A DNA stretch of 64,000 nt from CAVSRC01 sp963781775 (lineage in GTDB: Bacteria; Pseudomonadota; Alphaproteobacteria; Rhizobiales; Kaistiaceae). Shown here piece by piece: positions 8,221-16,528 of the stretch. The notes under the pieces are model-generated. The model did no database searches, was not told the DNA's origin, and saw only the letters and a list, made by a program, of their open reading frames with translations. Position numbers and translations under genes: made by a program. Positions within the stretch are counted from its first letter, which is position 1, and each line of letters starts with the position of its first letter. Location of the stretch: the NCBI GenBank assembly GCA_963781775.1, contig CAWAHE010000026.1, forward strand, positions 1 to 64,000, given 5' to 3'.

Positions 8221-8631
8221 TCAGGCGGGGAGGGCGGCGAGAATCTGGCCCGCCAATCTATCCCGCGCCGCCGCGTCATAAGCAACCGCCGCGCCGCTCC
8301 CCCACACCGGCCCTGGCCAGGCGGCATCGCCGTGAAAGCGTGCGATGATGTGGACGTGCAACTGGCGGACGGAATTACCGAGCGCCGCGACGTTGAGCTT
8401 GTCGCATGCCGTCGCCCCCTTGAGCGCCGTCGAAACCGTCACGATCTCCTCGAACAGCCGTGCCCGATCGGCTTTCTCGAGGTCGATGATTTCGGCCATG
8501 TCGACCCGCCGCGGCACCAGCAGCAGCCACGCAAACCGGGCGTCGTTCATCAGGCGAAGGTCGGACAGTCCAAGGCTCGTCACCGGCACCGAGTCGGCGG
8601 CCAGCTGCGGGTTCATCACGAAATCGGGCAC
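8221..8631 (-). CDS. HIT (histidine triad) family protein
   Basis: 136 aa from a GTG at 8631. The C-terminal half carries Q-L-H-V-H-I-I-A-R, the histidine-triad motif H-x-H-x-x, although the usual third His of HxHxHxx is replaced by Ile-Ala-Arg spacing. The N-terminal L-M-N-D-A-R-F-A-W-L-L-L-V-P-R matches the branch of short alphaproteobacterial HIT proteins. HIT proteins hydrolyse or transfer nucleotidyl groups. A longer start at 8706 is possible but would add a glycine/arginine stretch and approach the SRP RNA. Probable operon with nudC. Confidence 0.82.
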   Translation of the reverse strand: MPDFVMNPQLAADSVPVTSLGLSDLRLMNDARFAWLLLVPRRVDMAEIIDLEKADRARLFEEIVTVSTALKGATACDKLNVAALGNSVRQLHVHIIARFHGDAAWPGPVWGSGAAVAYDAAARDRLAGQILAALPA

Positions 8632-8759
8632 GGTTGACGTCCATGGGAGAAGAAGGCGCCCGAGTTTACCGGAAATCCGCCTGCCACCGCCACCGAATGT
8701 CGGCAATCCGCAGGGATCGACCCTTGCCCCGGCCGCCCGTCGTCATGATATGGTGCCCC

Positions 8760-8855
8760 GGGAGGCTGGCGGTGGACGTGTCGCTCGCCAACCGGGTCAG
8801 GTCCGGAAGGAAGCAGCCCTAACGAGTTTCGGCGCGGGTCGCGTGCCAGTCTCCC
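8760..8855 (+). ncRNA. ffs: Signal recognition particle RNA (4.5S-type)
   Basis: The universally conserved bacterial SRP hairpin G-G-T-C-A-G-G-T-C-C-G-G-A-A-G-G-A-A-G-C-A is present at 8795-8815. The terminal stem closes: GGGAGGCTGGC at 8760-8770 pairs with GCCAGTCTCCC at 8845-8855 with one G-U pair. Length is about 96 nt. The RNA binds Ffh to target inner-membrane proteins. Position directly upstream of dnaX is the usual one in many proteobacteria. Confidence 0.93.
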
Positions 8856-8910
8856 ACTCCAGCCCACCAAACCGATGGCCCGCTGACGGGCCGGAGCGAC
8901 CGCGAACGGC

Positions 8911-10674
8911 ATGGACGGCACCGGACACGACCAGGCGAGTGCCGGCCCCTATCGGGTTCTTGCCCGCAAGTACCGGCCGGAGAGCTTCACCGATCTCATC
9001 GGCCAGGAGCCGATGGTCCGCACCCTCACCAACGCGTTCCGCACCGGCCGCATCGCGCAAGCCTACATGCTCACCGGCGTGCGCGGCGTCGGCAAGACGA
9101 CGACGGCGCGCATCCTCGCCCGTGCGCTCAACTATTCCATTCCCGGCAAGGTCGACCGGCCGACCATCGACATGAACGAGCTTGGCGAGCATTGCGCCGC
9201 CATCATGGAAGGCCGACACGTCGACGTCATCGAAATGGACGCCGCCTCGCACACCGGCATCGACGACATCCGCGAGATCATCGAGGCGGTGCGCTACAAG
9301 CCGGCCATCGCCCGCTACAAGGTCTACATCATCGACGAAGTGCACATGCTGTCGAAGCAGGCCTTCAACGGCCTCTTGAAGACGCTCGAGGAGCCGCCCG
9401 AGCATGTGAAATTCATCTTCGCCACGACCGAGATCCGCAAGGTGCCGGTCACGGTTCTGTCGCGCTGCCAGCGTTTCGACCTGCGCCGCATCGAGCCCGC
9501 CCGTCTGATCGGCCTGATGAAGGACATCACGGCGAAGGAGAGCGTGACGATCGACGAGGGTGCGCTGACCATGGTCGCGCGCGCCGCCGAAGGCTCGGCG
9601 CGTGATGCGCTGTCGATCCTCGATCAGGCGATCGCCCATGCCGCCGGCGCCGTGTCGGCGGACGAAGTGCGCCAGATGCTCGGCCTCGCCGACCGCGCCC
9701 TGGTCATCGACCTCTTCGCCGAAATCATGGCCGGCGATGTCGCCGCGGCGCTGAAGCGCCTCAAGGACCTGTTCGACGTCGGCGCCGATCCCGCCGTCGT
9801 GCTCGAGGATCTCGCCGCCTTCACCCATCTCGTCACCCGCCTCAAGCTGGCGCCGGCCGCCACCGAGGACGAGGCGCTGACCGCTGAGGAGCGCACGCGC
9901 GGCACCGAATTCGCCGGCAAGATTTCGCTCCGCGCGCTCGCCCGCGCCTGGCAGATGCTGCTCAAGGGCATCGAGGAGGCGCGCGCCGCCACCCGTCCGC
10001 TCGCCGCCGCCGACATGGTGATCGTGCGTCTTGCACACGCCGCCGATCTTCCGACGCCGGACGAGGCGGTACGGGCTCTCAAGGAAGGCGGATCGGTCGG
10101 CGGCCCGCCGGCCGAGCGTCCGGCGCAGTCGTCGGGCGGCGACAACCGCCCGCGCATGGCGGCTGGCACCAGTGCCGTCGCGCGCGCTCCGGCGCCTGTA
10201 CAAGCGCCCGCCGCATCGCCCCACGCCGACGCCGAGCCGGTGGCACGCATCGAATCCTTCGCCGATATCGTCGCGCTCGCGGGGCAGAAACGCGAACTGA
10301 AGCTCAAGCACGATCTCGAAACGGTCGTGCGCCTGATCCGCTTCGAGCCGGGTCAGATCGAGATCGCCGTCACCGATCACGCGCCGCCCGGCCTTGCCGG
10401 CGAACTGTCGCGGACGCTGGAGGATTGGACCGGCACGCGCTGGATGATCGCCGTTGCCCGTGACGGCGGCGGCGCCACCATCGCAGAGACGCGCAAGCAG
10501 GCGCGGGCGCAGCTTGTCGACGATGCCCGCGCCGATCCGCTGGTCGCGGCGGTCCTGCAGCGTTTTCCGGGCGCCGAGATCGTCGATGTCCGTGTGCGCG
10601 GCGAAGCCGGCGCTTCCCGGATGGCGGCTGACGAAGCGCCGTCGCCCGATGACATGATGGATGAGGACGACTGA
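8911..10674 (+). CDS. dnaX: DNA polymerase III subunit gamma/tau
   Basis: 587 aa clamp-loader ATPase. Visible motifs: Walker A G-V-R-G-V-G-K-T-T-T (Lys62), Walker B Y-I-I-D-E-V-H-M (Asp142, Glu143), sensor 1 F-A-T-T-E, and the arginine finger in L-S-R-C-Q-R-F-D (184-190). Of the usual zinc-binding cysteines only Cys95 remains, as is normal for many alphaproteobacterial DnaX. The last roughly 230 residues contain a Pro/Ala-rich linker and a tau-like domain for contact with polymerase. Downstream ybaB begins 3 bases after the stop, so they are co-transcribed. I did not find an obvious slippery heptamer for gamma production. Confidence 0.96.
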   Translation: MDGTGHDQASAGPYRVLARKYRPESFTDLIGQEPMVRTLTNAFRTGRIAQAYMLTGVRGVGKTTTARILARALNYSIPGKVDRPTIDMNELGEHCAAIMEGRHVDVIEMDAASHTGIDDIREIIEAVRYKPAIARYKVYIIDEVHMLSKQAFNGLLKTLEEPPEHVKFIFATTEIRKVPVTVLSRCQRFDLRRIEPARLIGLMKDITAKESVTIDEGALTMVARAAEGSARDALSILDQAIAHAAGAVSADEVRQMLGLADRALVIDLFAEIMAGDVAAALKRLKDLFDVGADPAVVLEDLAAFTHLVTRLKLAPAATEDEALTAEERTRGTEFAGKISLRALARAWQMLLKGIEEARAATRPLAAADMVIVRLAHAADLPTPDEAVRALKEGGSVGGPPAERPAQSSGGDNRPRMAAGTSAVARAPAPVQAPAASPHADAEPVARIESFADIVALAGQKRELKLKHDLETVVRLIRFEPGQIEIAVTDHAPPGLAGELSRTLEDWTGTRWMIAVARDGGGATIAETRKQARAQLVDDARADPLVAAVLQRFPGAEIVDVRVRGEAGASRMAADEAPSPDDMMDEDD

Positions 10675-10677
10675 GAA

Positions 10678-11007
10678 ATGGCGCTTGGCGATCTGATGGG
10701 CATGATGAAGCAGGCCAAGGAGCTGCAGGAGAACATGCAGCGCCTGCAGGAAGAAGTTGGCGCGATGGAGGTCGAGGGCGCCGCCGGCGGTGGTCTCGTC
10801 TCGGTCGTGATGACCGGAAAAAGCGAGATGAAGCGCCTGAAGATCGATCCGTCCCTGCTCAAGCCGGACGAGGCCGAGATTCTCGAGGACCTGATCGTGG
10901 CCGCCTCCAACGACGCCCGCGCCAAGGCCGAGGCCGTGCTGGCCGACAAGATGCGCGAAATGACCGGCGGCCTGCAATTGCCGCCCGGCATGAAGCTGCC
11001 GTTCTGA
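10678..11007 (+). CDS. ybaB: YbaB/EbfC family nucleoid-associated protein
   Basis: 109 aa. The family pattern is clear: N-terminal helix G-M-M-K-Q-A-K-E-L-Q-E-N-M-Q-R-L-Q-E-E, then E-G-A-A-G-G-G-L-V-S-V-V-M-T-G-K, and the C-terminal P-P-G-M-K-L-P-F. The protein binds DNA as a dimer in the nucleoid. It follows dnaX with 3 bases of spacing. In most proteobacteria recR comes next; here recR is displaced to 15506 by an insertion of other genes. Confidence 0.95.
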   Translation: MALGDLMGMMKQAKELQENMQRLQEEVGAMEVEGAAGGGLVSVVMTGKSEMKRLKIDPSLLKPDEAEILEDLIVAASNDARAKAEAVLADKMREMTGGLQLPPGMKLPF

Positions 11008-11014
11008 TCCACCC

Positions 11015-11695
11015 ATGAGCGACCGGCCAATCGCCCTCATTACCGGCGCCGCCGGTGGGATGGCGAGCGCGCTCGCCACCGGCTTCCGCACCGCCGGCTA
11101 CGATGTCGTCGCGGTCGACCGCGCGGCGTCTGACGGTGTCGAAGCGCTCGACGTCACCGACGGCGCCGCGGTCATCGCCTTCGCGTCGCGCTTCCGGACG
11201 CTGAACGTGCTCGTCAATGCCGCCGGCGTGCTCATGCGCCACGCCGAATATGAGCCCGAGACGTTCGCGCGCGTGCTCGACATCAACCTGACCGGCGGCC
11301 TGCGTCTGGCGACCGCCCTGAAGCCGGCGCTCGCCGCGGCGAAGGGCTGCATCATCAATGTCGGCTCGATGTATTCGTTTTTCGGCGCGCCTCACGCCCC
11401 GGCCTACGCCGCCTCGAAGGGCGGCGTCGCCCAGCTCACCAAGTCCCTCGCCGTCGCCTGGGCGAAGGACGGCATCCGCGTCAACGCCGTCGCTCCCGGC
11501 TGGATCGTCACGCCGATGACCGAGAACGCCCGCGGCGACGAAGCGCGCAATCGCGCCATCGTCGAACGCACGCCGATGGGCCGCTGGGGCACGCCGGACG
11601 ATGTGCTTGGCCCCATGCTGTTTCTGGCCAGCGACGCGGCGCGTTTCGTCACCGGCGTCGTGCTGCCGGTCGACGGCGGCTATTCGGTGATGTGA
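11015..11695 (+). CDS. Short-chain dehydrogenase/reductase (SDR)
   Basis: 226 aa Rossmann-fold oxidoreductase. Cofactor motif T-G-A-A-G-G-M-A begins at residue 10, N-A-A-G at 68-71, and the catalytic set Asn91, Ser118 (N-V-G-S), Tyr131 and Lys135 (Y-A-A-S-K) is complete. D35 after the second strand suggests NAD rather than NADP preference. It ends with P-V-D-G-G-Y. Substrate unknown. The next gene, a cupin of the dihydroxyacetophenone dioxygenase type, starts within 12 bases, so the two probably act in one catabolic or polysaccharide-related step. It is the first gene of the cargo between ybaB and recR. Confidence 0.9.
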   Translation: MSDRPIALITGAAGGMASALATGFRTAGYDVVAVDRAASDGVEALDVTDGAAVIAFASRFRTLNVLVNAAGVLMRHAEYEPETFARVLDINLTGGLRLATALKPALAAAKGCIINVGSMYSFFGAPHAPAYAASKGGVAQLTKSLAVAWAKDGIRVNAVAPGWIVTPMTENARGDEARNRAIVERTPMGRWGTPDDVLGPMLFLASDAARFVTGVVLPVDGGYSVM

Positions 11696-11706
11696 GGAGA
11701 GAGAAG

Positions 11707-12234
11707 ATGCCCGCGCCCGTGAACGAAGCCGACAATCGCGTCCCTTACCGGCTGCCGCAGCCGGCCGAGATGGCCGCCGATCTGGTCGTGGCGCCGGCGC
11801 TTCCCGCGGACGATCGCATCTGGGTGCCGCAGGCGGAGAATGTCTGGTTCCGCCCGCTGTGCCTCTCGATATCGCAGGGCTACTGGGTCAACTTGCTCAA
11901 GGTCACGCGCGCCGGTGTCCTCTCCCGCCATCGCCACACCAATCCCGTCCACGGCTATGTGCTCAAGGGCAAGTGGCACTACCTCGAGCACGACTGGGTG
12001 GCGGAGGAGGGCGGCTACGTCTACGAGCCGCCGGGCGAAACCCATACGCTGGTCGTGCCCGACGATGTCGAGGAGATGATCACGCTGTTTCAGGTGAACG
12101 GCATCATGCTCTACGTCGATCCCGACGGGAACGCGGTCGGCTACGAGGACGTGTTCACCAAGATCGAGATGTGCCGCAAGCACTACGCCGCGATCGGCCT
12201 CGGCGCGGACTATGTCGACCGCTTCATACGCTGA
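11707..12234 (+). CDS. Cupin-domain protein, 2,4'-dihydroxyacetophenone dioxygenase-like
   Basis: 175 aa. GGAGAGAGAAG precedes the ATG at 11707; a GTG at 11692 would add five residues. The cupin metal-binding pattern is visible: S-R-H-R-H-T...G-Y-V-L-K-G-K-W-H-Y and P-P-G-E-T-H-T-L. The overall layout resembles the ring-fission or C-C cleaving 2,4'-dihydroxyacetophenone dioxygenase family, which uses iron. The true substrate is not evident. The stop overlaps the ATG of the glycosyltransferase, tying it to that gene. Confidence 0.78.
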   Translation: MPAPVNEADNRVPYRLPQPAEMAADLVVAPALPADDRIWVPQAENVWFRPLCLSISQGYWVNLLKVTRAGVLSRHRHTNPVHGYVLKGKWHYLEHDWVAEEGGYVYEPPGETHTLVVPDDVEEMITLFQVNGIMLYVDPDGNAVGYEDVFTKIEMCRKHYAAIGLGADYVDRFIR

Positions 12235-13436
12235 TGAAATCCGTTCGCAGCGCACTTCCTGAGGCAATTCGTTTTCGCTGCGATCGGTTCTTTGAGAAGG
12301 CGCGTGCGGACGGCAAGGCCGTCGCATTGCTGGTTGACCAACAGTTGCCGGAATACGACCGCTACGCGGGCTGGCTCGGCATGTACCACTATACTCAGTT
12401 GTTCTGCGAACTTGGCTTCGCGGTCGTCTTTATCCCGCACAACAGAAGACCGATCGAACCGTACAGCTCGGCGCTCAGACACCGCGGCATCGAGGTCTGT
12501 GATAGCCCGTTCAATTTTTCCGACTGGATCGCCCTCTATGGAAAATCGGTCCAGGTTGCCTGGCTGTCCCGTCCCTTGGTCGCGAAGGGCTATCTCTCGC
12601 CGATCCGCGCCATGAGTTCCGCCAAGGTATTGTATTGTGGCCGCGATCTGCACTTCCTGCGAAGGATGCGTCAATCGACTATCGAGAACGATCCGCAGGC
12701 ATACGCGAACGCGCTGGAGGTCGAGGCAGTCGAGCGAAGCTTGATCTCCAGTGCCGACGCGACGCTTGTTTTCAGTTCCGTCGAGCGTCAAGTGATCGCC
12801 GAACGTTTCGGAATCCGTGATAAGGTTCGTGTCGTGCCGGCGTATGTCTACGACAGGATTGGTCCCGGCCCCGTCGATCCGCCTCTGTCGGAGCGGCGGA
12901 ACGTTCTCTTCGTCGGCGGCTTCCGCCATCCCCCCAACATTGATGCTGTCAATTGGTTTGCAAAAGAAGTGTGGCCGGCGGTCGCTCGGGCATTTCCGGA
13001 CGGGCGGTTTGCAATCGTCGGTTCCGACAGCGATCGACTTGGTACCCCTGCCGGCGATCGCATCGATGTGCTTGGACACGCTCCTGATCTCGATCCGTGT
13101 TTCGCCCGGGCGCGGCTGTCCGTGGCGCCGGTTCGCTACGGCGCCGGCGTGAAAGGCAAGATCGTTTCGAGCCTTGCCCGCGGCGTCCCGGTTGTAACGA
13201 CGAGTGTCGGCGCGGAGGGGATGGGTCTGACCGATGGTGCAAATGTCCTGATTGCCGACGAACCGGAAGCATTCGCTGAACGGATCGGCGTGTTGTGGCG
13301 CGATGCCGATCTATGGAGGCGGCTGTCGGACGGAGGCGAGTTATTCGTCGCACAGAACTATGGCCGCGATCGTGCGCGCGGAATATTGGCAGGGATATTG
13401 TTGACGCTTGGCGTCGTATCCCGCGTGAAGCGATAA
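12234..13436 (+). CDS. Glycosyltransferase, GT4 (GT-B) family
   Basis: 400 aa from the ATGA overlap at 12234. The C-terminal half has the GT-B nucleotide-sugar domain: V-L-F-V-G-G-F-R-H-P-P-N, then I-V-G-S-D-S, V-L-G-H, and the S-V-A-P-V-R-Y-G-A-G-V-K-G-K segment followed by P-V-V-T-T-S-V-G-A-E-G. That order is typical of GT4 enzymes building cell-surface polysaccharides. No transmembrane helix is evident. Base composition looks more A/T-rich than dnaX and recR around it, consistent with acquisition. It ends 5 bases before a nucleotide-sugar dehydrogenase gene. Confidence 0.88.
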   Translation: MKSVRSALPEAIRFRCDRFFEKARADGKAVALLVDQQLPEYDRYAGWLGMYHYTQLFCELGFAVVFIPHNRRPIEPYSSALRHRGIEVCDSPFNFSDWIALYGKSVQVAWLSRPLVAKGYLSPIRAMSSAKVLYCGRDLHFLRRMRQSTIENDPQAYANALEVEAVERSLISSADATLVFSSVERQVIAERFGIRDKVRVVPAYVYDRIGPGPVDPPLSERRNVLFVGGFRHPPNIDAVNWFAKEVWPAVARAFPDGRFAIVGSDSDRLGTPAGDRIDVLGHAPDLDPCFARARLSVAPVRYGAGVKGKIVSSLARGVPVVTTSVGAEGMGLTDGANVLIADEPEAFAERIGVLWRDADLWRRLSDGGELFVAQNYGRDRARGILAGILLTLGVVSRVKR

Positions 13437-13441
13437 CGGTT

Positions 13442-14737
13442 ATGGGGTCGATCGCGGTCTTTGGCTTGGGCTACGTTGGATCAGTGTCGGCGGCGTGTCT
13501 GGCCCGTGATGGCCACAGCGTAATCGCCGTCGACGTGAATCCTGAGAAAATCGGAGCAATTGCCCGGGGCATCTCGCCGGTCACTGAAAAGGGCCTTGGC
13601 GAACTGGTAGCCGGTACGGTCGCCGCCGGAACGCTCAAAGCGACGTCGAGCGTCGCCGAGGCGATTGCACAAAGTGAAATATCGCTGATCTGCGTGGGAA
13701 CGCCGTCGCGCCCTGATGGCGGCATAGACCTCTCATCCGTGACCAGAGTCTGCCAGGAAATCGGCGGCGCCCTGAGCGGAAAGGTCGGCTATCACGTTGT
13801 GGCCGTCCGTTCGACGATGGTGCCGGGCTCGCTTTCAGCAACTCTGCTGCCTGCACTCGCGGCCGCCATGGGTACGCCCGTCGGCACCTTCGGCGCCTGC
13901 GTCAATCCCGAGTTCATGCGCGAAGGCAGCGGGATTGAGGATTACGACCATCCTTCGAAGATCGTCATAGGTGAAACAGAATCACGGGCCGGAGACCGGA
14001 TCGCTGAACTCTACAGGGGTATCCGCGCACCGATCTTTCGAATGACCGTGGAGATGGCCGAACTCACGAAATATATCGACAACAGCTGGCGGGCGCTGAA
14101 GGTGACCTTCGCCAACGAGATCGGCGCGATGTGCGCGGCCTACGGCATTGATGCGCTCGAGGCGATGCGGGTCTTCGCTAGCGACCAGAAGCAGAACATC
14201 TCGCCGGCCTATCTGACGCCAGGATTTGCGTTTGGAGGCTCTTGCCTGCCCAAGGACCTGAGAGCGTTGAGACACGAAGCCAAGCTGCGCAACGTCGCGG
14301 TTCCCGTGCTTGATGCGGTGGCCGTCAGCAACGCCCATCGCATCGAGAGCACCCTTCGGCGCGTGTTAGCGGCGGGCAAACGGAGGGTCGGCGTGTGCGG
14401 ACTTGTCTTCAAGCCTGGGACAGATGATCTCCGCGAGTCACCATACGTGCTGCTGGCCGCCGCGCTCATTCGCGAAGGATGTGAGGTTCGCCTGTTCGAT
14501 CAAAATATCCTCGCCGGCAAGATAGGCGGACAAAATCTCGAGTTCGTAGTGAGCCAGATACCTCGGTTCGACAAGATTCTGGTCCGGAGCAAGGCAGAGT
14601 TGGCTAATTTCGCAGAGGTTATCGTTCTTGGCAGCGACACCGACCCTGGCTCGACAAGGGTGGATCAGATCGTCATCGATTGCGGGTCGGCCGACGCCGC
14701 GGGCAGGATTCCTGCCGGATCCGCCGCAGCGCACTAG
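13442..14737 (+). CDS. UDP-glucose/GDP-mannose 6-dehydrogenase (AlgD-like)
   Basis: 431 aa. NAD-binding G-L-G-Y-V-G at residues 8-13; N-P-E-F-M-R-E-G-S; T-K-Y-I-D-N-S-W-R-A-L-K-V-T-F-A-N-E-I-G; and the catalytic cysteine in F-G-G-S-C-L-P-K-D at residue 268. The F-A-N-E-I and G-G-S-C-L-P-K-D phrasing resembles AlgD GDP-mannose dehydrogenase more than UDP-glucose dehydrogenase. The enzyme oxidises a nucleotide sugar twice to its uronic acid, feeding an acidic polysaccharide. With the GT4 gene just upstream it suggests a small exopolysaccharide cassette. Its stop overlaps that of the convergent DsbA-like gene. Confidence 0.9.
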   Translation: MGSIAVFGLGYVGSVSAACLARDGHSVIAVDVNPEKIGAIARGISPVTEKGLGELVAGTVAAGTLKATSSVAEAIAQSEISLICVGTPSRPDGGIDLSSVTRVCQEIGGALSGKVGYHVVAVRSTMVPGSLSATLLPALAAAMGTPVGTFGACVNPEFMREGSGIEDYDHPSKIVIGETESRAGDRIAELYRGIRAPIFRMTVEMAELTKYIDNSWRALKVTFANEIGAMCAAYGIDALEAMRVFASDQKQNISPAYLTPGFAFGGSCLPKDLRALRHEAKLRNVAVPVLDAVAVSNAHRIESTLRRVLAAGKRRVGVCGLVFKPGTDDLRESPYVLLAAALIREGCEVRLFDQNILAGKIGGQNLEFVVSQIPRFDKILVRSKAELANFAEVIVLGSDTDPGSTRVDQIVIDCGSADAAGRIPAGSAAAH

Positions 14738-15366
14738 GGTTTGTTGATCAGCGGCTGCAGGATCGCTTCCATCGCGGCGAGATCCAGCTCGCCGGTGTGC
14801 TTCTCGCCGTTGATGAAGAACGACGGTGTCCCATCGACGCCGAATTCGTCCTGACCGCGCTTTTCGACGGCGATGATCGACTGGGCGAGATCGGTCTTGG
14901 CGAGGCACGCGGCGAACGATTCCTCGGTGAAGCCGTGGCCCTTCAGTTTCTCGACCAGCGCAGGCGCCGGCTTGTCGACGAAGGCCCACGCGTTCTGGTC
15001 GCGAAACAGCGTATCGATGATTGGAAAGAACTCTTCCTTCGGCGCGCAGCGCGCCGCCATCGCCGCGGCCAGCGCCAGCTGGTCGAGGGGAAATTCGCGC
15101 AACACGTAAAAGACTTTGCCGGTGTCGATGTAGTCTGTCTTCAGCGTATCGAAGGTGGCGTCATAGGTTCTGGCGCAGTGCGGGCAGGTAAGCGAGGCGT
15201 ATTCCACCATCGTCACCGGGGCGGCAGGGTCGCCGAGGGTCATCTCGTCGAGCGGGCCGGGCGCCATCAGCTTCATGATGCTGACCGCCTCGGCCGAAGC
15301 CGGCGCCACTGGCAGGGTAATCGTCGCTGTCAGCAGGCCGAGCAGAACCAGGAACATCGCGCGCAT
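14734..15366 (-). CDS. DsbA-family thiol:disulfide oxidoreductase, exported
   Basis: 210 aa with an N-terminal signal peptide (about residues 1-25, ending A-P-A-S-A). The thioredoxin-fold active site is C-P-H-C at 61-64, and the cis-Pro loop is V-D-G-T-P-S-F-F. This is the DsbA/Com1-like branch that oxidises or isomerises periplasmic proteins. It is transcribed convergently to the AlgD-like gene, with the two TAG stops sharing a CTAG. Divergent to recR with a 139-base gap that should hold both promoters. Confidence 0.9.
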   Translation of the reverse strand: MRAMFLVLLGLLTATITLPVAPASAEAVSIMKLMAPGPLDEMTLGDPAAPVTMVEYASLTCPHCARTYDATFDTLKTDYIDTGKVFYVLREFPLDQLALAAAMAARCAPKEEFFPIIDTLFRDQNAWAFVDKPAPALVEKLKGHGFTEESFAACLAKTDLAQSIIAVEKRGQDEFGVDGTPSFFINGEKHTGELDLAAMEAILQPLINKP

Positions 15367-15505
15367 GGGAAAATCTCAGTCGGAGGTCGCCGGGGAAGAG
15401 ACTAGACCATCTCCCGCCGCAATTCATCCGTCCCGGAGGTAGCCGGGTTGACAGGCCGCCCGGCGCGCCCTTTGTGAGTGCACCCAACCGCGATTCATCC
15501 ATCCT

Positions 15506-16111
15506 ATGCCCCGCTCCGTCACCGGCCCCGAAATCGAGCGCCTGATCCAGCTTCTGGCGAAGCTGCCCGGGCTCGGCCCCCGTTCCGCGCGCCGCGCCGC
15601 GCTTCACCTCGTCAAGAAGAAGGACGAGTTGTTCGCCCCGCTCGCCAAAGCCATGGACGTGGCGCTGGAGACGGTCGTGGTCTGCTCGACCTGCGGCAAC
15701 ATCGATACCAGCGATCCCTGCACCATCTGCGCCGATCCGCGCCGGGAAGAGGGAGCGATCGTTGTGGTCGAGGACGTTGCCGACCTGTGGGCGCTGGAGC
15801 GCGCCGGCGCGCTCAACGCCCGCTATCACGTTCTCGGCGGCGCCCTGTCGCCGCTCGATGGCGTCGGGCCCGACGATCTCGGCATCGACCGGCTGGTGGC
15901 GCGCGTCGCGGAAGGCCGCATCCGCGAGGTGATCCTCGCCGTCAACGCAACAGTCGAGGGCCAGACCACCGCCCACTACATCATGGACCGGCTGGCCGGT
16001 CTTGACGTCAAGGTCTCGCGTCTTGCCCACGGGGTTCCCGTCGGCGGCGAACTCGACTATCTCGACGAAGGAACGTTGTCGGCCGCCATCCGTCAGCGCA
16101 CACCGTTCTGA
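15506..16111 (+). CDS. recR: Recombination protein RecR
   Basis: 201 aa. Helix-hairpin-helix region L-P-G-L-G-P-R-S-A-R-R at 20-30; C4 zinc finger at Cys60, 63, 72 and 75 (C-S-T-C..C-T-I-C); Toprim domain about 83-175 with V-V-V-E-D; C-terminal G-V-P-V-G-G-E-L-D-Y-L-D-E-G-T-L. RecR works with RecO/RecF to load RecA at gaps. It normally follows ybaB directly; here 4.5 kb of unrelated genes lie between. Confidence 0.96.
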   Translation: MPRSVTGPEIERLIQLLAKLPGLGPRSARRAALHLVKKKDELFAPLAKAMDVALETVVVCSTCGNIDTSDPCTICADPRREEGAIVVVEDVADLWALERAGALNARYHVLGGALSPLDGVGPDDLGIDRLVARVAEGRIREVILAVNATVEGQTTAHYIMDRLAGLDVKVSRLAHGVPVGGELDYLDEGTLSAAIRQRTPF

Positions 16112-16120
16112 AGGGGCGAC

Positions 16121-16528
16121 ATGCTGAAGACCTACACCGGTGGGTGTCACTGTGGCGCCGTGCGCTTCGAGGCCGATGTCGATATCAGCGCCGGCACTGG
16201 CAAGTGCAACTGCACCTATTGCGCCAAGGTGCGGCTGTGGTCGGTCCAGGCGACGCCCGACACCTTCCGTCTCGTCTCGGGAGAGCGCGAACTCACCGAC
16301 TACCGTGGCGGTAATCCGGTCGCCAGCCATCCCTTCTGCCGCCGCTGCGGCATCCATGCATTCGACCGTGTGGACATGCCCAACGGCACCGGCCGCGTCT
16401 ACTACAACGTCAGTATTGCCTGCCTCGATGGCGTCGACATCGCGGAATTGATGGCGGCGCCGGTTTACTTTTACGACGGCCTGCACGACAGGTGGGGTGA
16501 GGCCCCGGAAGAAGTGAGACACCTGTGA
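16121..16528 (+). CDS. GFA (glutathione-dependent formaldehyde-activating-like) family protein
   Basis: 135 aa zinc-binding protein. Characteristic cysteines: G-G-C-H-C-G-A-V-R-F, then C-N-C-T-Y-C, and F-C-R-R-C-G-I-H. GFA-fold proteins carry two zinc ions, but most family members are not formaldehyde-activating enzymes; the substrate is unknown. It starts 9 bases after recR and overlaps the next gene, so it is likely in the recR operon. Confidence 0.88.
   Translation: MLKTYTGGCHCGAVRFEADVDISAGTGKCNCTYCAKVRLWSVQATPDTFRLVSGERELTDYRGGNPVASHPFCRRCGIHAFDRVDMPNGTGRVYYNVSIACLDGVDIAELMAAPVYFYDGLHDRWGEAPEEVRHL

Noticed and set aside
10500..10680. Programmed frameshift site at the end of dnaX
   Set aside because: No A-rich slippery heptamer with a downstream hairpin was seen, and dnaX reads through to a normal stop.
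8797..11091. Open frame of over 750 codons antisense to dnaX, ybaB and the SDR start
   Set aside because: It mirrors three well-recognised genes, has Arg/Gly/His-heavy composition typical of GC-rich antisense frames, and no domain.
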